Assembly (NCBI RefSeq): GCF_014356525.2
Contig: NC_052516.1
Span: forward strand, 27,043,796 to 27,107,795
Reading direction: 5' to 3'
From: Nilaparvata lugens
Lineage: Eukaryota > Arthropoda > Insecta > Hemiptera > Delphacidae
DNA length: 64,000 nt
Position numbers and translations under genes: made by a program. Shown piece by piece: positions 13,201 to 64,000 of the stretch (positions are counted from its first letter, which is position 1; every line of letters starts with the position of its first letter). A model generated the notes under the pieces. It had not been told where the DNA came from. It ran no database searches and was given only the letters and a program-made list of their open reading frames with translations.

Positions 13201-16200
13201 ATCTATTTTTAGCTGTTGTTGTCTTGCTTTCTGTCCATTGGTATATTGACATGTTCTTGTTCTTTCAATTCTTTTTTTTTCTTGTTCTAATTTTTCTTTT
13301 TAATTTACACTCATCAACATAGTCGTCGTTGTCATCATGATGATGATGATCATCATCATCGTTATCGTCATTATCATCATCATCATACTTCCCGTTCTCA
13401 TCTTTAATTGTTGATTTAAGATATTGACATCATGATCTTGTTTTTTTTCTTACTAATTTATACTTATCATCATCATCATCATCATCATCATCATGTTCCT
13501 CTTTTTTATTTTCAATTTCAGTTTAAAAAATATTGTGGTTTCTATCTTTCTTTAATTTCGTAAATTTTCTATATTAGATTAGACTTTACTATAGTATGTT
13601 ATACTATTATTATATTAGAATTGTAATTTTTGGTTGTGTCAAGAGGGCTATTATGGGAAGTACTTCTTCCTGGTGCCCTCATATTGTAATGTGAATAAAT
13701 AAATATTTATTTTCAAAATATAAAATGGTTGAGACAAAGCAACTTTCGATAATGCAAACAATCAATATGAAAACGATGTATGTAAAATTCTATGAGGAGT
13801 GTATTCTATTCCAAATTTTAAAATTATGTAGCTTGAGACATGAAATTGAAATGAAATTTCCATTTCCATTTTAGGGAATACCTATTTTGAATATTTACTA
13901 CACAGTGTGACAAATATTTGTACAACAGATCAGTAGAGAGAACAAAATTATGATTGATGACAGAAGATTCTTGAAATATAAATTTTCAAAACTTACAACA
14001 TTTTCGAATTCCTGCTTTGCTTCATTGAGCTGACCTTGCTTCAATAATGTATTGGCTCTTTGTAACCTTGCCTGAAAAATAAATCATAAAATAATCTTTG
14101 AATTCAGTTTGAATTAAATAGATTGAAATTTAAAAATTAATTATAGAAATTTTCTTATAAAATAATACATTAATTTAATAATAATAGATTGATAAGTAAT
14201 TACTTGAACAATTAACTCAATTTTAGGATCCACTGGACCGAGCTTGGAGTATGCCTATATTTTTATACTAGGTATTTATTTGTACATCTTGAAGAAGAAA
14301 CCAGCATCAACTGTTGTACATTAAAATTAGTTCGTTGGTATATGTTTACAAACAGAAGATATAAGCAGTATGACGCGCGACGTAAGGCCAATACTATTTC
14401 TTCCATTGAAAAATGGAACTTTTTCAAAAATGTCAATAATTTTCTGAAAATTAGTAATTGTACTTACAGCTGTGAAGTCAGGTTTCAGTTCCAGAACTCT
14501 GTTCAGATCCGATATTGCTAGTCTGGCTTTTCCTAATGCTAAATAGATAGTTCCTCGCTTGAAATATGTTAAGTAGTTGTTTGGATCTCCTTCTGCAACA
14601 TTAATCATACAACATTTGAATTGTTTTGTTGTTTGTGAATATAGGCGAGGAAAAAGCTCTTATTTCATATTATATATTTTATAGCTGAAAGGCCTATATT
14701 CCATACATTCAAACCTCTTCAAGACTAACCACCAAGAGACGAAGACTGGCAAGTTTTTAAAACTAGTAGTTGTACACTTTGGAAGCTTGTTAACGCATTC
14801 AATATTCAGTTCTTTATATTATATTGAACGATTTCAACACATTTAAATAGAAATTTGGTTGAATTGTGAATACAAAATTTTGATTTTGATCATGTCAAAA
14901 ATATAATTTGTAATAGGCCTACACAATATTGCCTAAAAAAGTTGAAGCTTTACTTTTACTTTTTTCACTTCTTCCGTCGTCCGATATTAACAACATTTAA
15001 TTATATAGCTTATTCAATAATATCTAATAGAGTAATCATAGTTATTAAATAGTTGAATAATATGTTTGCATCATTGAAATAATCATACTTACTAAATAAT
15101 CATCAATTAGTTTGATAATATTTTAGCTTTGATAGTAGTACCTAAGTCTTTGATGTAAAAGCAACTAAAACCTATAAAATTTGTTGAACGAGTAATAGGC
15201 AATGTTTTATGTTAATATTAAATCTATTTATTCTGTAATGTAATTATTTGGGATTCAGATAGTCGGTTAATACTAGGGATAATACCTAAGACGTCATACA
15301 TCCAAGTATGACTCAGTATGATGAGCTGCAAGAAAAATTTTTTCTGACGTGTCAAATTATGTGCTGTTATTGCGGTTTTATGTGACAAATTGGAATTACA
15401 CTAATGAGTCTGGAATTCTTCTCCATTTTTCAAGGAAGACGTCAGGTAATCTCAGTAATTGCTTGTACATAGATTGCATACTATTTAGTTGAAATTTTCA
15501 AGTATTCATCTGAGTGTGCTCTACCATATACATATTTGTTGGTAAAAGAATTGATTATGATAACACTTACCCACAGCTGCATGATAATGTGACAAGGCAT
15601 CTTGTAATCTACCCTTAGCTAAAAGATCTCTTCCTAATTCAAGGTGATTTTCAATTTCTGCTTTTGAAAGAGACCCGTCACTACCTAGAACATAAATTAA
15701 GCATTAAAATTACAAGATTTAAATATTTTTCTACAGAAAAAATTAGCATAAATGGAGAAAGTCAACTTTTTGACGACAAATCAATCAAAGACCAAGCGCA
15801 TCCAATTTTACTTTACATGCTCATTTTTGTCACGTTCTAGTCATAATACTACGTTTATGATTATTAAGCTTTGTGGATTAATAAGTTTTTAACTTTGGGT
15901 TTAATGGTTGCAATGATTGATTGAGGATGATGGAGATGTGCCATATTAAACTTGATTTACATTCATGTATAATAGCCGGTGCAATTTAGTATGCACTCTA
16001 CGTGGACTTTTATCATTTCTGCATTGGAAAATAAATGAATAATACCTTTGTTTAGTCATAAAAGTTAAACAGAATCAGTTAAAAGTCAAACGGTTCTGTG
16101 AACCTTTCATAGGTTACGAATACATTTTGTTTCTTTGAAACAAAATAACAATGATTTTAGCAAAACAAAAATAAAATTTTTATAATATAAATTATTAGCC

Positions 16201-16407
16201 TTTACTTTAACTTATGCAGGGGGCACTTTAGGGGGCACTTTGCAGGGGCATATAATAGGTTGTCAATTTGCACTAAATTATTAAGAAATTTTTTTGAATA
16301 TTAATTCCGAAAATTTAGGTTATGTTACCTTGCAGCACGACATCGAATGAAATAAGAAACATCCATGTCGAATAAATTTTCCAATTTGATGCCTGGAAAT
16401 ATTCCAT
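4250..16407 (-). CDS. DNAJC3: DnaJ homolog subfamily C member 3 (P58IPK), ER co-chaperone
   Basis: ER-lumen co-chaperone: its TPR arrays bind unfolded protein and its J domain stimulates the Hsp70 BiP; it also dampens PERK signalling (family knowledge). Exons read on the minus strand: 16407-16329, 15684-15571, 14592-14468, 14071-13997, 13075-12935, 10538-10357, 9972-9822, 7651-7459, 6620-6452, 5437-5325, 4386-4250. All ten introns are GT-AG with matching phases, giving 1479 nt and 492 residues (human 504). Residues 1-27 look like a signal peptide with core TWMFLISFDVVL. TPR repeats fill about 30-385, including ARLQRANTLLKQGQ and EVRECLKLDPEH. The J domain spans about 389-456 with HPD at 417-419 and IDIAAAKEVL. 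The tail is Gly/Phe/Gln-rich and ends FKFQFN, like vertebrate homologs. The start is the first ATG giving a signal peptide. Divergent neighbour: NDUFA2. Identity is very secure; exon edges are read by eye. Confidence 0.96.
4664..4810. mobile_element. MITE family A, copy 2, in DNAJC3 intron 10
   Basis: Starts GTGCCGGTTGC and ends GTGCAACCGGAC, with the shared inner blocks GAGAACCAATCAGAGAAG and its complement CTTCTGACTGGTTCTCGTG. More diverged than the copy at 28160. Confidence 0.75.
5025..5163. mobile_element. MITE family A, copy 3, in DNAJC3 intron 10
   Basis: Starts near AGTTGCACAAG and ends TTTTGTGCAACCGGGC. The inner palindrome CCACGAGAACCAATCAGAGA / TCTCTAATTAGTTCTCGTGG is well kept. 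Confidence 0.7.
5132..5271 (+). repeat. Tandem duplication of about 70 bp over a MITE end
   Basis: The stretch from 5132 to about 5197 (GAAATTCAACAGACTTTTGTGC through ATTTATAGATAT) recurs at about 5205-5271 with scattered changes. The unit covers the right end of MITE copy 3 plus flanking AT-rich DNA, so the duplication happened after that MITE inserted. Confidence 0.65.
6878..7038. mobile_element. Inverted-repeat element (TATTTCTATAATC ends), DNAJC3 intron 8
   Basis: Left arm ATTATTATAGGAATAACT then CCTTTTTAAACTTTTTTAC; right arm GTAAAAAGTTTATAAAAGG then ACTAGTTATTTCTATAAT. Related end pieces (GGTACTAGT..TTTTCTATAATTAA, CAAGTAGCCCTAT) occur at 12240, 18150 and 36455, so this is a dispersed non-coding family. 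Confidence 0.6.
7981..8130 (+). repeat. Two-copy tandem repeat, period 86 bp
   Basis: A block of about 60 bp containing GCAACACGTTGCTTTTGAGA and GCATCTGTTGCTTATGGAAA occurs at 7981 and again at 8067. The two copies are nearly identical, which suggests recent duplication. Confidence 0.75.
8165..8405. mobile_element. TIR element of about 240 bp in DNAJC3 intron 7
   Basis: The left end (GTCTAGTGCACGGTATTTAG, then AACGGTAGG) and the complement of the right end (CTAGACCACGGTATATAGAA, then GACGGTAGG) match over about 40 bp with some changes. There is no open frame, so it is a MITE-type element of unknown superfamily. Confidence 0.6.
8600..8775 (+). mobile_element. LINE 3' tail fragment ending in (GATT)n
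   Basis: The text AATCGGGCTTATGCCTAGGG..TGTCCACTTTTATTTC resembles 35095-35145. It runs into TGTGAAATAAATGAATTGAT and a short (GATT)n tail. A short tandem tail after an AATAAA-like signal is typical of 5'-truncated LINE copies. No reverse-transcriptase frame remains. Confidence 0.45.
9216..9361. mobile_element. Inverted-repeat element of about 145 bp
   Basis: The arms CTTGGAATTGAAATCGGCCA/TTGAGGGG and CCCCAATGGCGGCCTTCAATTTCAAG are complementary apart from a few bases. The AT-rich loop has no coding content. Confidence 0.6.
10634..10851. mobile_element. MITE family B, copy 2, in DNAJC3 intron 5
   Basis: Begins CTATAGTGAAGTCCACGTTA and ends TAACGTGGACTTCACTATAG, a near-perfect terminal inverted repeat. 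The inner blocks match the copy at 3689. Confidence 0.8.
11430..12227 (+). mobile_element. Dispersed repeat K, long copy (about 800 bp)
   Basis: Shares long blocks with 55605-56013: GATTACGGCCAAATGCGTTG, GATGTATACACAAGGTTTTT, ATAATCAATCAGCTGACAAG and GATGAGAAAACTGCGTGAG followed by TCTACTGTTCACAGA. Isolated end pieces of the same family (AGTTCTGTGAACAGTAGACC) occur inverted at about 37335 and 40154. No coding frame. The ends near CTAGT recall Helitrons, but I could not establish a terminal hairpin, so the class is open. Confidence 0.55.
12350..12460 (-). repeat. SINE-like repeat, deleted copy
   Basis: Contains the blocks CTGAGGGTGATGTCCACATG, TTAGACTTGTG and GAGGAGTTGGCTCAAGCGGT, also found at 58920-59110, but lacks the middle part holding the B-box-like motif. 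Confidence 0.5.
13320..13500 (+). repeat. (ATC)n / (GAT)n microsatellites in DNAJC3 intron 4
   Basis: ATGATGATGATGATCATCATCATC at about 13337-13360 is a self-complementary trinucleotide run, followed by more ATC units to 13386. A pure (ATC) run lies at 13466-13495. Confidence 0.85.
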
Positions 16408-16838
16408 AACTAAATTTTATAAGGAAAGACTAGATCACACAGGTTTATGTTAGAATTTTACAATAAACTAAGAAAACTAATTTTCCACTGATATCATACC
16501 GACTCCATACCGTTCGTGGTGTTCTCTGATTGGGTAATTTCGTCCATCTGTGTTTATCTCTGCATGAAGCGTCTGCCAACGTTGTAATGATTGCCATTTT
16601 TGGAAGAACTCATCAATTAATTCAATCAACTATTAAGTATAAAATTATTTTACCATAAGAAAACAATCAATTGAACTTTCAATATTTATCTTTTATTTTT
16701 GGAAATTTTGATGAGAGAAGTGAAATTTTATTGCAGACAACTGGAATAAACAGCTGACTCTAATGGCACATGACCTTCAAACAAAATACAGTCTGAAAAC
16801 TCAGAAAAATAACATTGATTGAGGTTAAACATTTTAAA
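16408..16838. promoter_or_regulatory. Shared divergent promoter region, DNAJC3 / NDUFA2
   Basis: This 431-bp gap separates the start codons of two divergently transcribed genes, so it must hold both 5' UTRs and both core promoters unless further 5' exons exist. No TATA box is evident at a convincing place for either gene. It contains a perfect ERSE at 16515-16533 and a CAACGTTGTAATGATTGCC segment at about 16578. Bidirectional use is inferred from geometry only. Confidence 0.7.
16515..16533 (-). promoter_or_regulatory. ER stress response element (ERSE), CCAAT-N9-CCACG
   Basis: Read on the minus strand the bases are CCAAT, nine bases (CAGAGAACA), CCACG: an exact match to the ERSE consensus with exact spacing. 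In mammals NF-Y binds CCAAT and ATF6/XBP1 bind CCACG, and P58IPK is a known unfolded-protein-response target. The site lies 108 bp upstream of the DNAJC3 ATG and faces it. The nine-base spacer lacks the GC-rich core of many mammalian ERSEs. Function here is inferred. Confidence 0.75.
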
Positions 16839-19183
16839 ATGGCATCTAAAAATGTAATTAAATTTGCACCTAGAATTAAAGAAATCAGACTGCACTTATG
16901 TCAAACAGGAGCTGAAAGCCAAGGAGCAAGGTAACAATTATTTATTGATGTTGAATGTAATAATTCCTTTTATGGATGTGATAGGTCTACATCATTCATT
17001 TATCAACTCAAGGGTTCAAATTCTCATTTCTTATGTTATTAGAGTTGTGAAGAATTACTTTTTTGAGAATACAACGGAAAAAGTTATTAATTTATTTTTG
17101 ACTAGAGGTTGTGCGTTTGATAGTTGCGTTAAACCATACAATTAGAGAAACTGTACTCCAATCTCCTATCAATGTTTTAAATAGTAAGTTATTGTTCTTG
17201 TGCACTATCAATAACTAACAAAACTCAACATATATAAATACAAATCAAATAAGTAATTACTGTATTCCTTCTTGGCATTGCGTAAAAATTTTCAACTTTA
17301 GAAATTGGGTTTATCTATATGATTAGACGAGACTATAGGTACTTGTCTAATCATAAATATGTTGGCTATCTTTTTATTGGTCTGTTTTGTCACTACCGGT
17401 ACAGTAACTGTAACTATTAAGTTATATTACGCTATGTTATGCCGAGTCTACAGCTTGGTAACTCAATGAAGGCTACCGCTCTCAAACCCCCCATCCACAC
17501 ACTGGCGCTGCGCGCTGGTCGTCATTGGCCTTCATTGTTCCAACATATGGTTGCGGCATTAAAAGAACTGTACTGCAGTATTTTAAGACTTTTTTATAAT
17601 TTTTCAGGGACTTTGTGTCAAAGTTCTACGTTCCGCTCAAGAAAGTGAACCCCACTCTTCCATTCCTGATCAGGGAATGTAGTGGAGTACAACCAAGGTT
17701 ATGGGCAAGATATGGTAAGTTGAAAATTATTCACTCTCTCTGTTCAGTATTCTTTATGTTTTTTCTCTCTGCTCAGGAGAGCAAATTTTTATTGGATATA
17801 AAGGTATCAGGTGAGTGAGTACATATTTCATCACAAATGATTAGTCGTATAGAAAATTACTAGTACTCTTGTTATATTTTTATATAATATCCAATATCTC
17901 CATCAAAGACCAGGACATTCCTGGATAGATCGCGTCAGTCGGTATATTTCAGCATGAGAAATAAAAATCACTTGTCAAACAGACCTCACTTTACTTGATC
18001 ATGATGGCAGTGTCACAGATCACAAGTATTTTCATTAAATAAGTCACTGATATTATATAAACTTATTTCAATTAGCCACTTAAACAAGGAGGACTTGAAG
18101 ATGTTCACCGGACGCGCCCCCATCGGCTCTGGCAGGTGGTAAAAAAAATGGTACTAGTGGTTTTCTATAATTAAACGTTCAAGTAGCCCTATCAAAATAC
18201 TTCATTATAATTATTATATTATTTGTTTTTATCAATCAAATCATTTGGTTTACCAATCAACAAGAATGGAAAAGTAAGATTCTAACACACTGAGAAAATA
18301 TGTTGAGCAAAAAATTCATCATATTCAATATTATTTTAGAGAAGATATCCAATTTTGAAAAAGTATCTACACCTGAGTTGTGATTGGAAGATAAAAACCT
18401 CAATCAAAAATTTAATTATAGCAACAATTTCTTACCTTTTCACGATATAAATTGCTGGCACATAAATAATTTATTTGCGATATGAATCTATTATATAAAT
18501 ATATATTTATCTTGATTCAGTCACGAAAAAAGGTTGAAATTGCAGTGGCGTGAAAAGGGATGACTGTACCTTCTCTTTTTTTCTTACAATTCGTTATGCA
18601 TTATCCTCAGACAATCAATCTGACCACTTCACTATTCGACCTATTTTGTTTTTTTAAGGCAAGAATCATAAGGGATTCCCACCAATAAGCCATACAAATA
18701 TTATAATTGCATACTCACTCCAGAAAATTTTTTTCTGTTAAACTGTCATACCACCTTATTCTTTGTATCAATGCCTTTAAACGCATTTCTCTAAAGTTTG
18801 TAAGTTAATTTGTGTCTTTGAACATTTTGTTGATATTTTCATTTTTATGGAACCAACTTGTTATTCAATATCACACTTCTGTGATTATTATTTATATTTC
18901 CACTTTCAATGTGTATTTGATTCCTTCCTATGCTTGAATATTCAGTTCCTCTTGCCAATTCATTATTTTTATCTTTTCTCTAGCTACTTCACATTCTCTT
19001 TGCTTCTTATAACAATCTCATCTCTTTCACATGATCAAATGTATTGAAATTTATTATTAGGCCTACTACTCCTCTATTTATATTTTTCAATTTTTTCCAG
19101 AACAAGGCAAAGAGAGCAGCATCTCTATCAAAGGACTGGAAGCCGAGAATGTCTACAAAGAACTTGAAAAACTTGCAAAATAG
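16839..19183 (+). CDS. NDUFA2: NADH dehydrogenase 1 alpha subcomplex subunit 2 (complex I B8)
   Basis: Accessory subunit of mitochondrial complex I with a thioredoxin-like fold, placed in the matrix arm (family knowledge). Exons are 16839-16930, 17608-17714 and 19101-19183; introns are GT-AG, phases match, and the 282 nt give 93 residues (human 99). Diagnostic stretches are [19 protein letters not shown] in exon 1 and [19 protein letters not shown] in exon 2, with a short charged C-terminal helix in exon 3. Cys21 and Cys55 are 34 residues apart, as are the redox cysteines of the human protein. The ATG is the first in frame. It is divergent from DNAJC3 and tail to tail with the serpin gene. 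Confidence 0.96.
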
Positions 19184-19241
19184 AGATCTATTCATTATAG
19201 CTTACTTTAATTTGTACATAGAATAATGTGTTGAAAATAGT

Positions 19242-19247
19242 AATAAA
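19242..19247 (+). terminator. Polyadenylation signal AATAAA of NDUFA2
   Basis: A canonical AATAAA 59 bp after the NDUFA2 stop codon, on the coding strand. This is the likely 3' end signal and implies a short 3' UTR. Confidence 0.7.
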
Positions 19248-19299
19248 TCTCTTCAGTTACATTCATCAATTTCTATTTTCAATCCTCAAAGTCATAACA

Positions 19300-19470
19300 C
19301 ACCCAGCTACGTTTAGCTAGGAATACGTAGCCGTCCAGCCTTTTAAATGTTAATCCACGCTACGCAATCTGTCCCATTCACTCTAGTGTAGGGTAGCTTT
19401 AATATTAGGAGATAGAACGGCTACGTCTTTCGAAGCCGTGCATTCATAGCTACACGTAGCTGGGCGGGTG
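19300..19470. mobile_element. Palindromic MITE with CACCCAGCTACGT ends
   Basis: The left end ACACACCCAGCTACGTTTAG pairs with the right end CTACACGTAGCTGGGCGGGTG. Inner blocks TACGTAGCCGT and ACGGCTACGT also pair. About 170 bp, no coding capacity. Confidence 0.7.
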
Positions 19471-20024
19471 ACGACCTTCAGCATAGCCACCTCTAATAGA
19501 GGTGGTTATGCCTTCAGTCTTCTCTATTCTAGAGTATATAAAAAGTCCATGGATTACAATATAAATTTTAGTTTTTTCATAAGAAGTACTATACATTTGA
19601 AAAAGGCTCCCACATAGTAGACATAAATTAGTATATTACGCAACAAGGCTAGGAAGTGAGTGTTTACCGAACAAGCATAATAGTTCCCAGATGAGGCTCA
19701 CCGTGTCTGGAATTCCATGCGAGTACTGTAAACTCATTCCCGGGCATGTTGAGTACATATTATAATAGAACCAACTTTTAGAGTGAGAGTGCTGTTTTTC
19801 TCAGATGAGGAACTTTCAATGAAAATTTAAAATACTAATGCTAATTTGGTTGATATCTTTATTGAGAGTAGGTCTATCAAGGTACTAAGATAGATAAAGG
19901 TACTCTATCTGAGTACATTGGGCCTATACTTCATGAAGCTGTCAAGCTCTTCAAGGTCTCTTATTCATGAATGACAATTGAATTTTAGTGTAATTTGTAC
20001 ACTTATATTGAGGCAGACTGTATA

Positions 20025-20162
20025 AGGCGTTTTCAAACGAGTCGGCAGGGCAGGAAGCTCTCCGATTGGCTGATTATCAGCCGATTCTCGAACGCCAACC
20101 CAATCAACTGATAATCAACCAATAGGATAGCTTCCGCCTGCCTCCTCGTCTGAAAACGCCCA
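20025..20162. mobile_element. Palindromic MITE with GGCGTTTTCA ends
   Basis: Left GGCGTTTTCAAACGAGTCGG pairs with right CTCGTCTGAAAACGCC. Inner GGAAGCTCTCCGATTGGCTG pairs with the CAACCAATAGGATAGCTTCC arm, so the 138-bp unit can fold as a hairpin. Confidence 0.75.
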
Positions 20163-20882
20163 ATATGGTCTCGCCAGTAGAGATAATGAATAAATTAGAA
20201 GAGTTGAAAATATTTCAAACAAATATCAAGCATTCCTCAAATACTTGAAATCATTAAAATAATTACCGGTATTGAGCAAGATTTTTTTATATGCACAACA
20301 TAGTTTTCAAGGTATTAATCAACAATTTATATGGAAAAATACATCTTTATTCAACAAAATTACAATAGTAAGGTGGCTGTCGATAGTGTAATTGAAATCA
20401 TGAAACATTAATAAAAATGTATCACTGTAAATGCATATTTTATTATTTGATTGCAATCGGTACAGTTGAAGTATCTGACGTTGCTGATGTCAGACGACAA
20501 ATTATATTGAATCACTTTTTTTTTTAATTCAATCATGATGAGAAATCCACATCATATCCGCTACATTAGAGTACATCTTCAATTAAAATTGACATCATGG
20601 TTAAGCTCCATTTCCAAAATGTATTTGAATTGATTGAGCTTCAACGTGAATTGGTTTATTTTCCACTGCGTCAGAATGTACCTATTCTTATCAGTTTCAG
20701 AATCATCTCTGAACGGTTACCAATCATATGTCTCGACTGGTATTCCAGTCTGATAAGCGCCATATGAACTAACGCCTGATAGGACACCGGAGTAAGGGAG
20801 CGTCGGCCTCACTTCTGGTGTCTTATTGGTGTCCTACTGCAATACGAGACTTGAAATTGGAAAAGTACATATAAGAACTGAT

Positions 20883-20977
20883 TTATAAAAACATGTAGTA
20901 CCATTTTTATTTAAAACATTTTAAAACTTTGAAACATTTCAACTTTTTTAAATAAAAAGGATACTACATGTTTTTAT
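20883..20977. repeat. Palindrome of about 95 bp
   Basis: TAAAAACATGTAGTACC..TTTTTATTTAAAA on the left is complementary to TTTAAATAAAAAGGATACTACATGTTTTTA on the right. Likely a very short MITE or hairpin. Confidence 0.7.
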
Positions 20978-21462
20978 TAATTTTCATAAAATAGCCCATG
21001 AAAGTGAAGTGATTTTATAAGAACTGATCTATAACATAATGTACAGTGGTTTCTCCTCTTTATTCATATGTTGTTTGAATATGTGTCGGCTTCAATGGAG
21101 TACTTAATTGGAGAACATCATTTACTTATAAGAAACTACAATTTTTTGCTTGGGTTTTATAATATGAGAGAGAGTAGAACGTTCGGAAGTTGAAAATTGA
21201 ATCTAGCTAGTTCATGGTTAGTAAAAAACACTTCTACACAAAAAAAAAAAGAATTTGAATGGAACCGATGAGGAGGAGTGGAAGGAAGGTATAATATCAC
21301 TCATGAAATCACTGGTTTCTTAATTTAACAGGAGCCTGATGGTTTTAAAGTATTTTGAATTTGCAGCATACAAGGCATAAAGTGGTACCTATTTCTCCTA
21401 TAGTAGGACTTCTTAATTTACAAGCTCTAGATATTACAATGAAAATCTATCCTTTATACAGA

Positions 21463-21537
21463 GTATTCTGAAAAAAGGTGCCCATAAGTCAGGACGTGAG
21501 GAATGACTTATGAGCACCTTTTTTCAGAACACTGTAT
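21463..21537. repeat. Near-perfect palindrome of 75 bp
   Basis: The left arm AGTATTCTGAAAAAAGGTGC followed by CCATAAGTCA pairs with TGACTTATGAGCACCTTTTT followed by TCAGAACACT. The loop is only about 15 bp, so this can extrude as a cruciform. Confidence 0.75.
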
Positions 21538-21587
21538 ATTGAGATGGAAATTGATGAGAGGTTGCATTAATTAAATGCCAATGAATA

Positions 21588-22075
21588 ATAATTATTGGAC
21601 AAAAATCCAAATTAAATGCTGTCAACCACTCCGAAGACTTCTATTACTGTAAATAATATTGACAACAATATTTTTTTGATAGAAGGTACATAGAGGAAAG
21701 ATAATATACTAAGAAGCTAGCTACCTCTGTAAGATATATGGATACTTATTCGTCTATGTTGGTTAGCTTTTATCAAATTAGAATCTGAATTGTCTTTTTT
21801 CTCTTTAGGTCTATTTTTGAATATAAATATAAATCTGATTTATACTCAGATTTATATTTTTATTTATAGAATCTCCATCTTTAGTGGGGTGGTCCTAGAA
21901 AACAACCCGTAACTGTAGGATGGGACTATAATAAAACGTGGGTCTGTTGGTAACCACACAATCACACTATAGCTGTTCTCCCTGTTGACAATATTTGCAG
22001 TGGCAAAAGTCTTCGTGGTGGTTTTGGCAGTATTTAATTTGAATTTTCGTTTGAAATATTTCGTTTATATATTAT
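21588..22075. mobile_element. Split MITE, family J (AAATCCAAATTAAATGCTGT)
   Basis: The left half (ATCCAAATTAAATGCTGTCA.., CCGAAGACTTCT) lies at about 21588-21670. The right half (GACAATATTTGCAGTGGCAA.., AGTCTTCGTGGTG, AATTTTCGTTTG) lies at about 21985-22075. Together they match the compact copy at 49543-49687. About 310 bp between the halves is probably a later insertion; it holds its own palindrome, AATATAAATCTGATTTATAC / ATTTATATTT. Confidence 0.5.
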
Positions 22076-22424
22076 GCTTCATCAAGTTTTGACACTAGAA
22101 TGACGACTTGTAGACTATATTATCAAGGTACCTAATATATTGTAGCTACATTGGACTATATCAATTGGAAGTATTCATTTACTCAGTCAGTGAGTAAATA
22201 TTTCATATTTTATATTTAATATAGTCTGAAAGTCGTTATTCTAGTGTCAAATGAACTTTATTCTATATTGATTCAGTGATACACAATTATCTTTTTAAAT
22301 CATTTTGTAGAGGATCTACAGACACAGCCCAAAGCTGTTCCTCCCCCGAATTTTGATTCATTAAAATAGTTCAGAAAATAGGTTATGTTTTCTTCATTTT
22401 ATGAAATTAACTCGATGGCCTTTT

Positions 22425-22615
22425 AGGCTGGTCACACACCGATTACTCAAGACAAGATTAGTCACGTTTAGTCACAATACTTCACATAGTTTCTTATGAC
22501 GCAACACACACTGATTAGTCATTGCAATTAGACATGCCTCCATAAGCAACTATGTGAAGTATTGTGACTAAACCTGACTAGTCTTGTCTTGACTAATCGG
22601 TGTATGACCAGCCTT
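22425..22615. mobile_element. MITE with long inverted repeats (AGGCTGGTCA)
   Basis: The left arm runs AGGCTGGTCACACACCGATT..GACAAGA..TAGTCACGTTTAGTCACAATACTTCACATAG; the right arm is its complement with few changes. Arms are about 75 bp around a loop of about 40 bp. No open frame. Confidence 0.8.
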
Positions 22616-22735
22616 GAGGATGGATCAGACTTGTTATGACAATCGAGTTATGGTATTTCATAAGACCTATTCAACCTGAAGGTTATTGAGAATCCATTCT
22701 TGTCCAGTTTTCCTATAAAATGAGTGATAGGCTAT

Positions 22736-63972
<41,237 letters not shown>

Positions 63973-64000
63973 CTGGAATAAACAGATCAGGAAACATGGT

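Larger units (their letters stand above)
19248..22735. other. Intergenic region between NDUFA2 and the serpin gene
   Basis: A tail-to-tail gap of 3.5 kb with no coding exon that I can support. It is dense in inverted-repeat elements, listed separately: 19300-19470, 20025-20162, 20883-20977, 21463-21537, 21588-22075 and 22425-22615. Confidence 0.65.

Overview
This window looks like nuclear DNA of an insect, most likely a hemipteran; a planthopper-like genome is my guess but the species is not proven. It is AT-rich, its genes are split by GT-AG introns, and it is full of short palindromic transposons, LINE tails and microsatellites. I see no bacterial operon, CRISPR array, rRNA or convincing tRNA gene.

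Left part (4.2-19.2 kb). A complete 11-exon minus-strand gene encodes DNAJC3/P58IPK, the ER-lumen TPR and J-domain co-chaperone (492 aa from my splice model). It is head to head with a complete 3-exon plus-strand gene for NDUFA2 (93 aa), an accessory subunit of mitochondrial complex I. The start codons are 431 bp apart, so the promoter is probably shared. That gap holds a perfect ER stress response element (CCAAT-N9-CCACG) reading toward DNAJC3.

Right part (22.7-64 kb). One minus-strand serpin gene covers about 41 kb and runs off the right edge. Five exons are visible. The outermost one carries an insertion of about 460 residues, rich in Thr/Ser/Pro/Glu, in the serpin core. The reactive-centre loop lacks the usual small-residue hinge, so the protein is probably not an inhibitor. 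Its two largest introns (13 kb and 20 kb) hold other elements. One is a LINE with an intact 976-codon endonuclease/reverse-transcriptase frame, itself carrying a 300-bp hAT-type MITE with a perfect 8-bp target duplication. Another is a plus-strand multi-exon gene joining a FLYWCH zinc finger, a MULE DDE transposase domain, an RGG-rich linker and a RING finger. There are also a piggyBac transposase remnant, older LINE fragments, many purine/pyrimidine microsatellites and a perfect (CT)544 tract.

The remaining DNA is dispersed repeats. At least ten families of short inverted-repeat elements can be recognised, several in more than one copy and several nested in each other. The points most worth following up are the ERSE in the shared promoter, the mucin-like non-inhibitory serpin, the FLYWCH-MULE-RGG-RING gene inside its intron, the nested LINE/hAT insertion, and a fold-back repeat built from units resembling CCCAAAYGACMGAAA.
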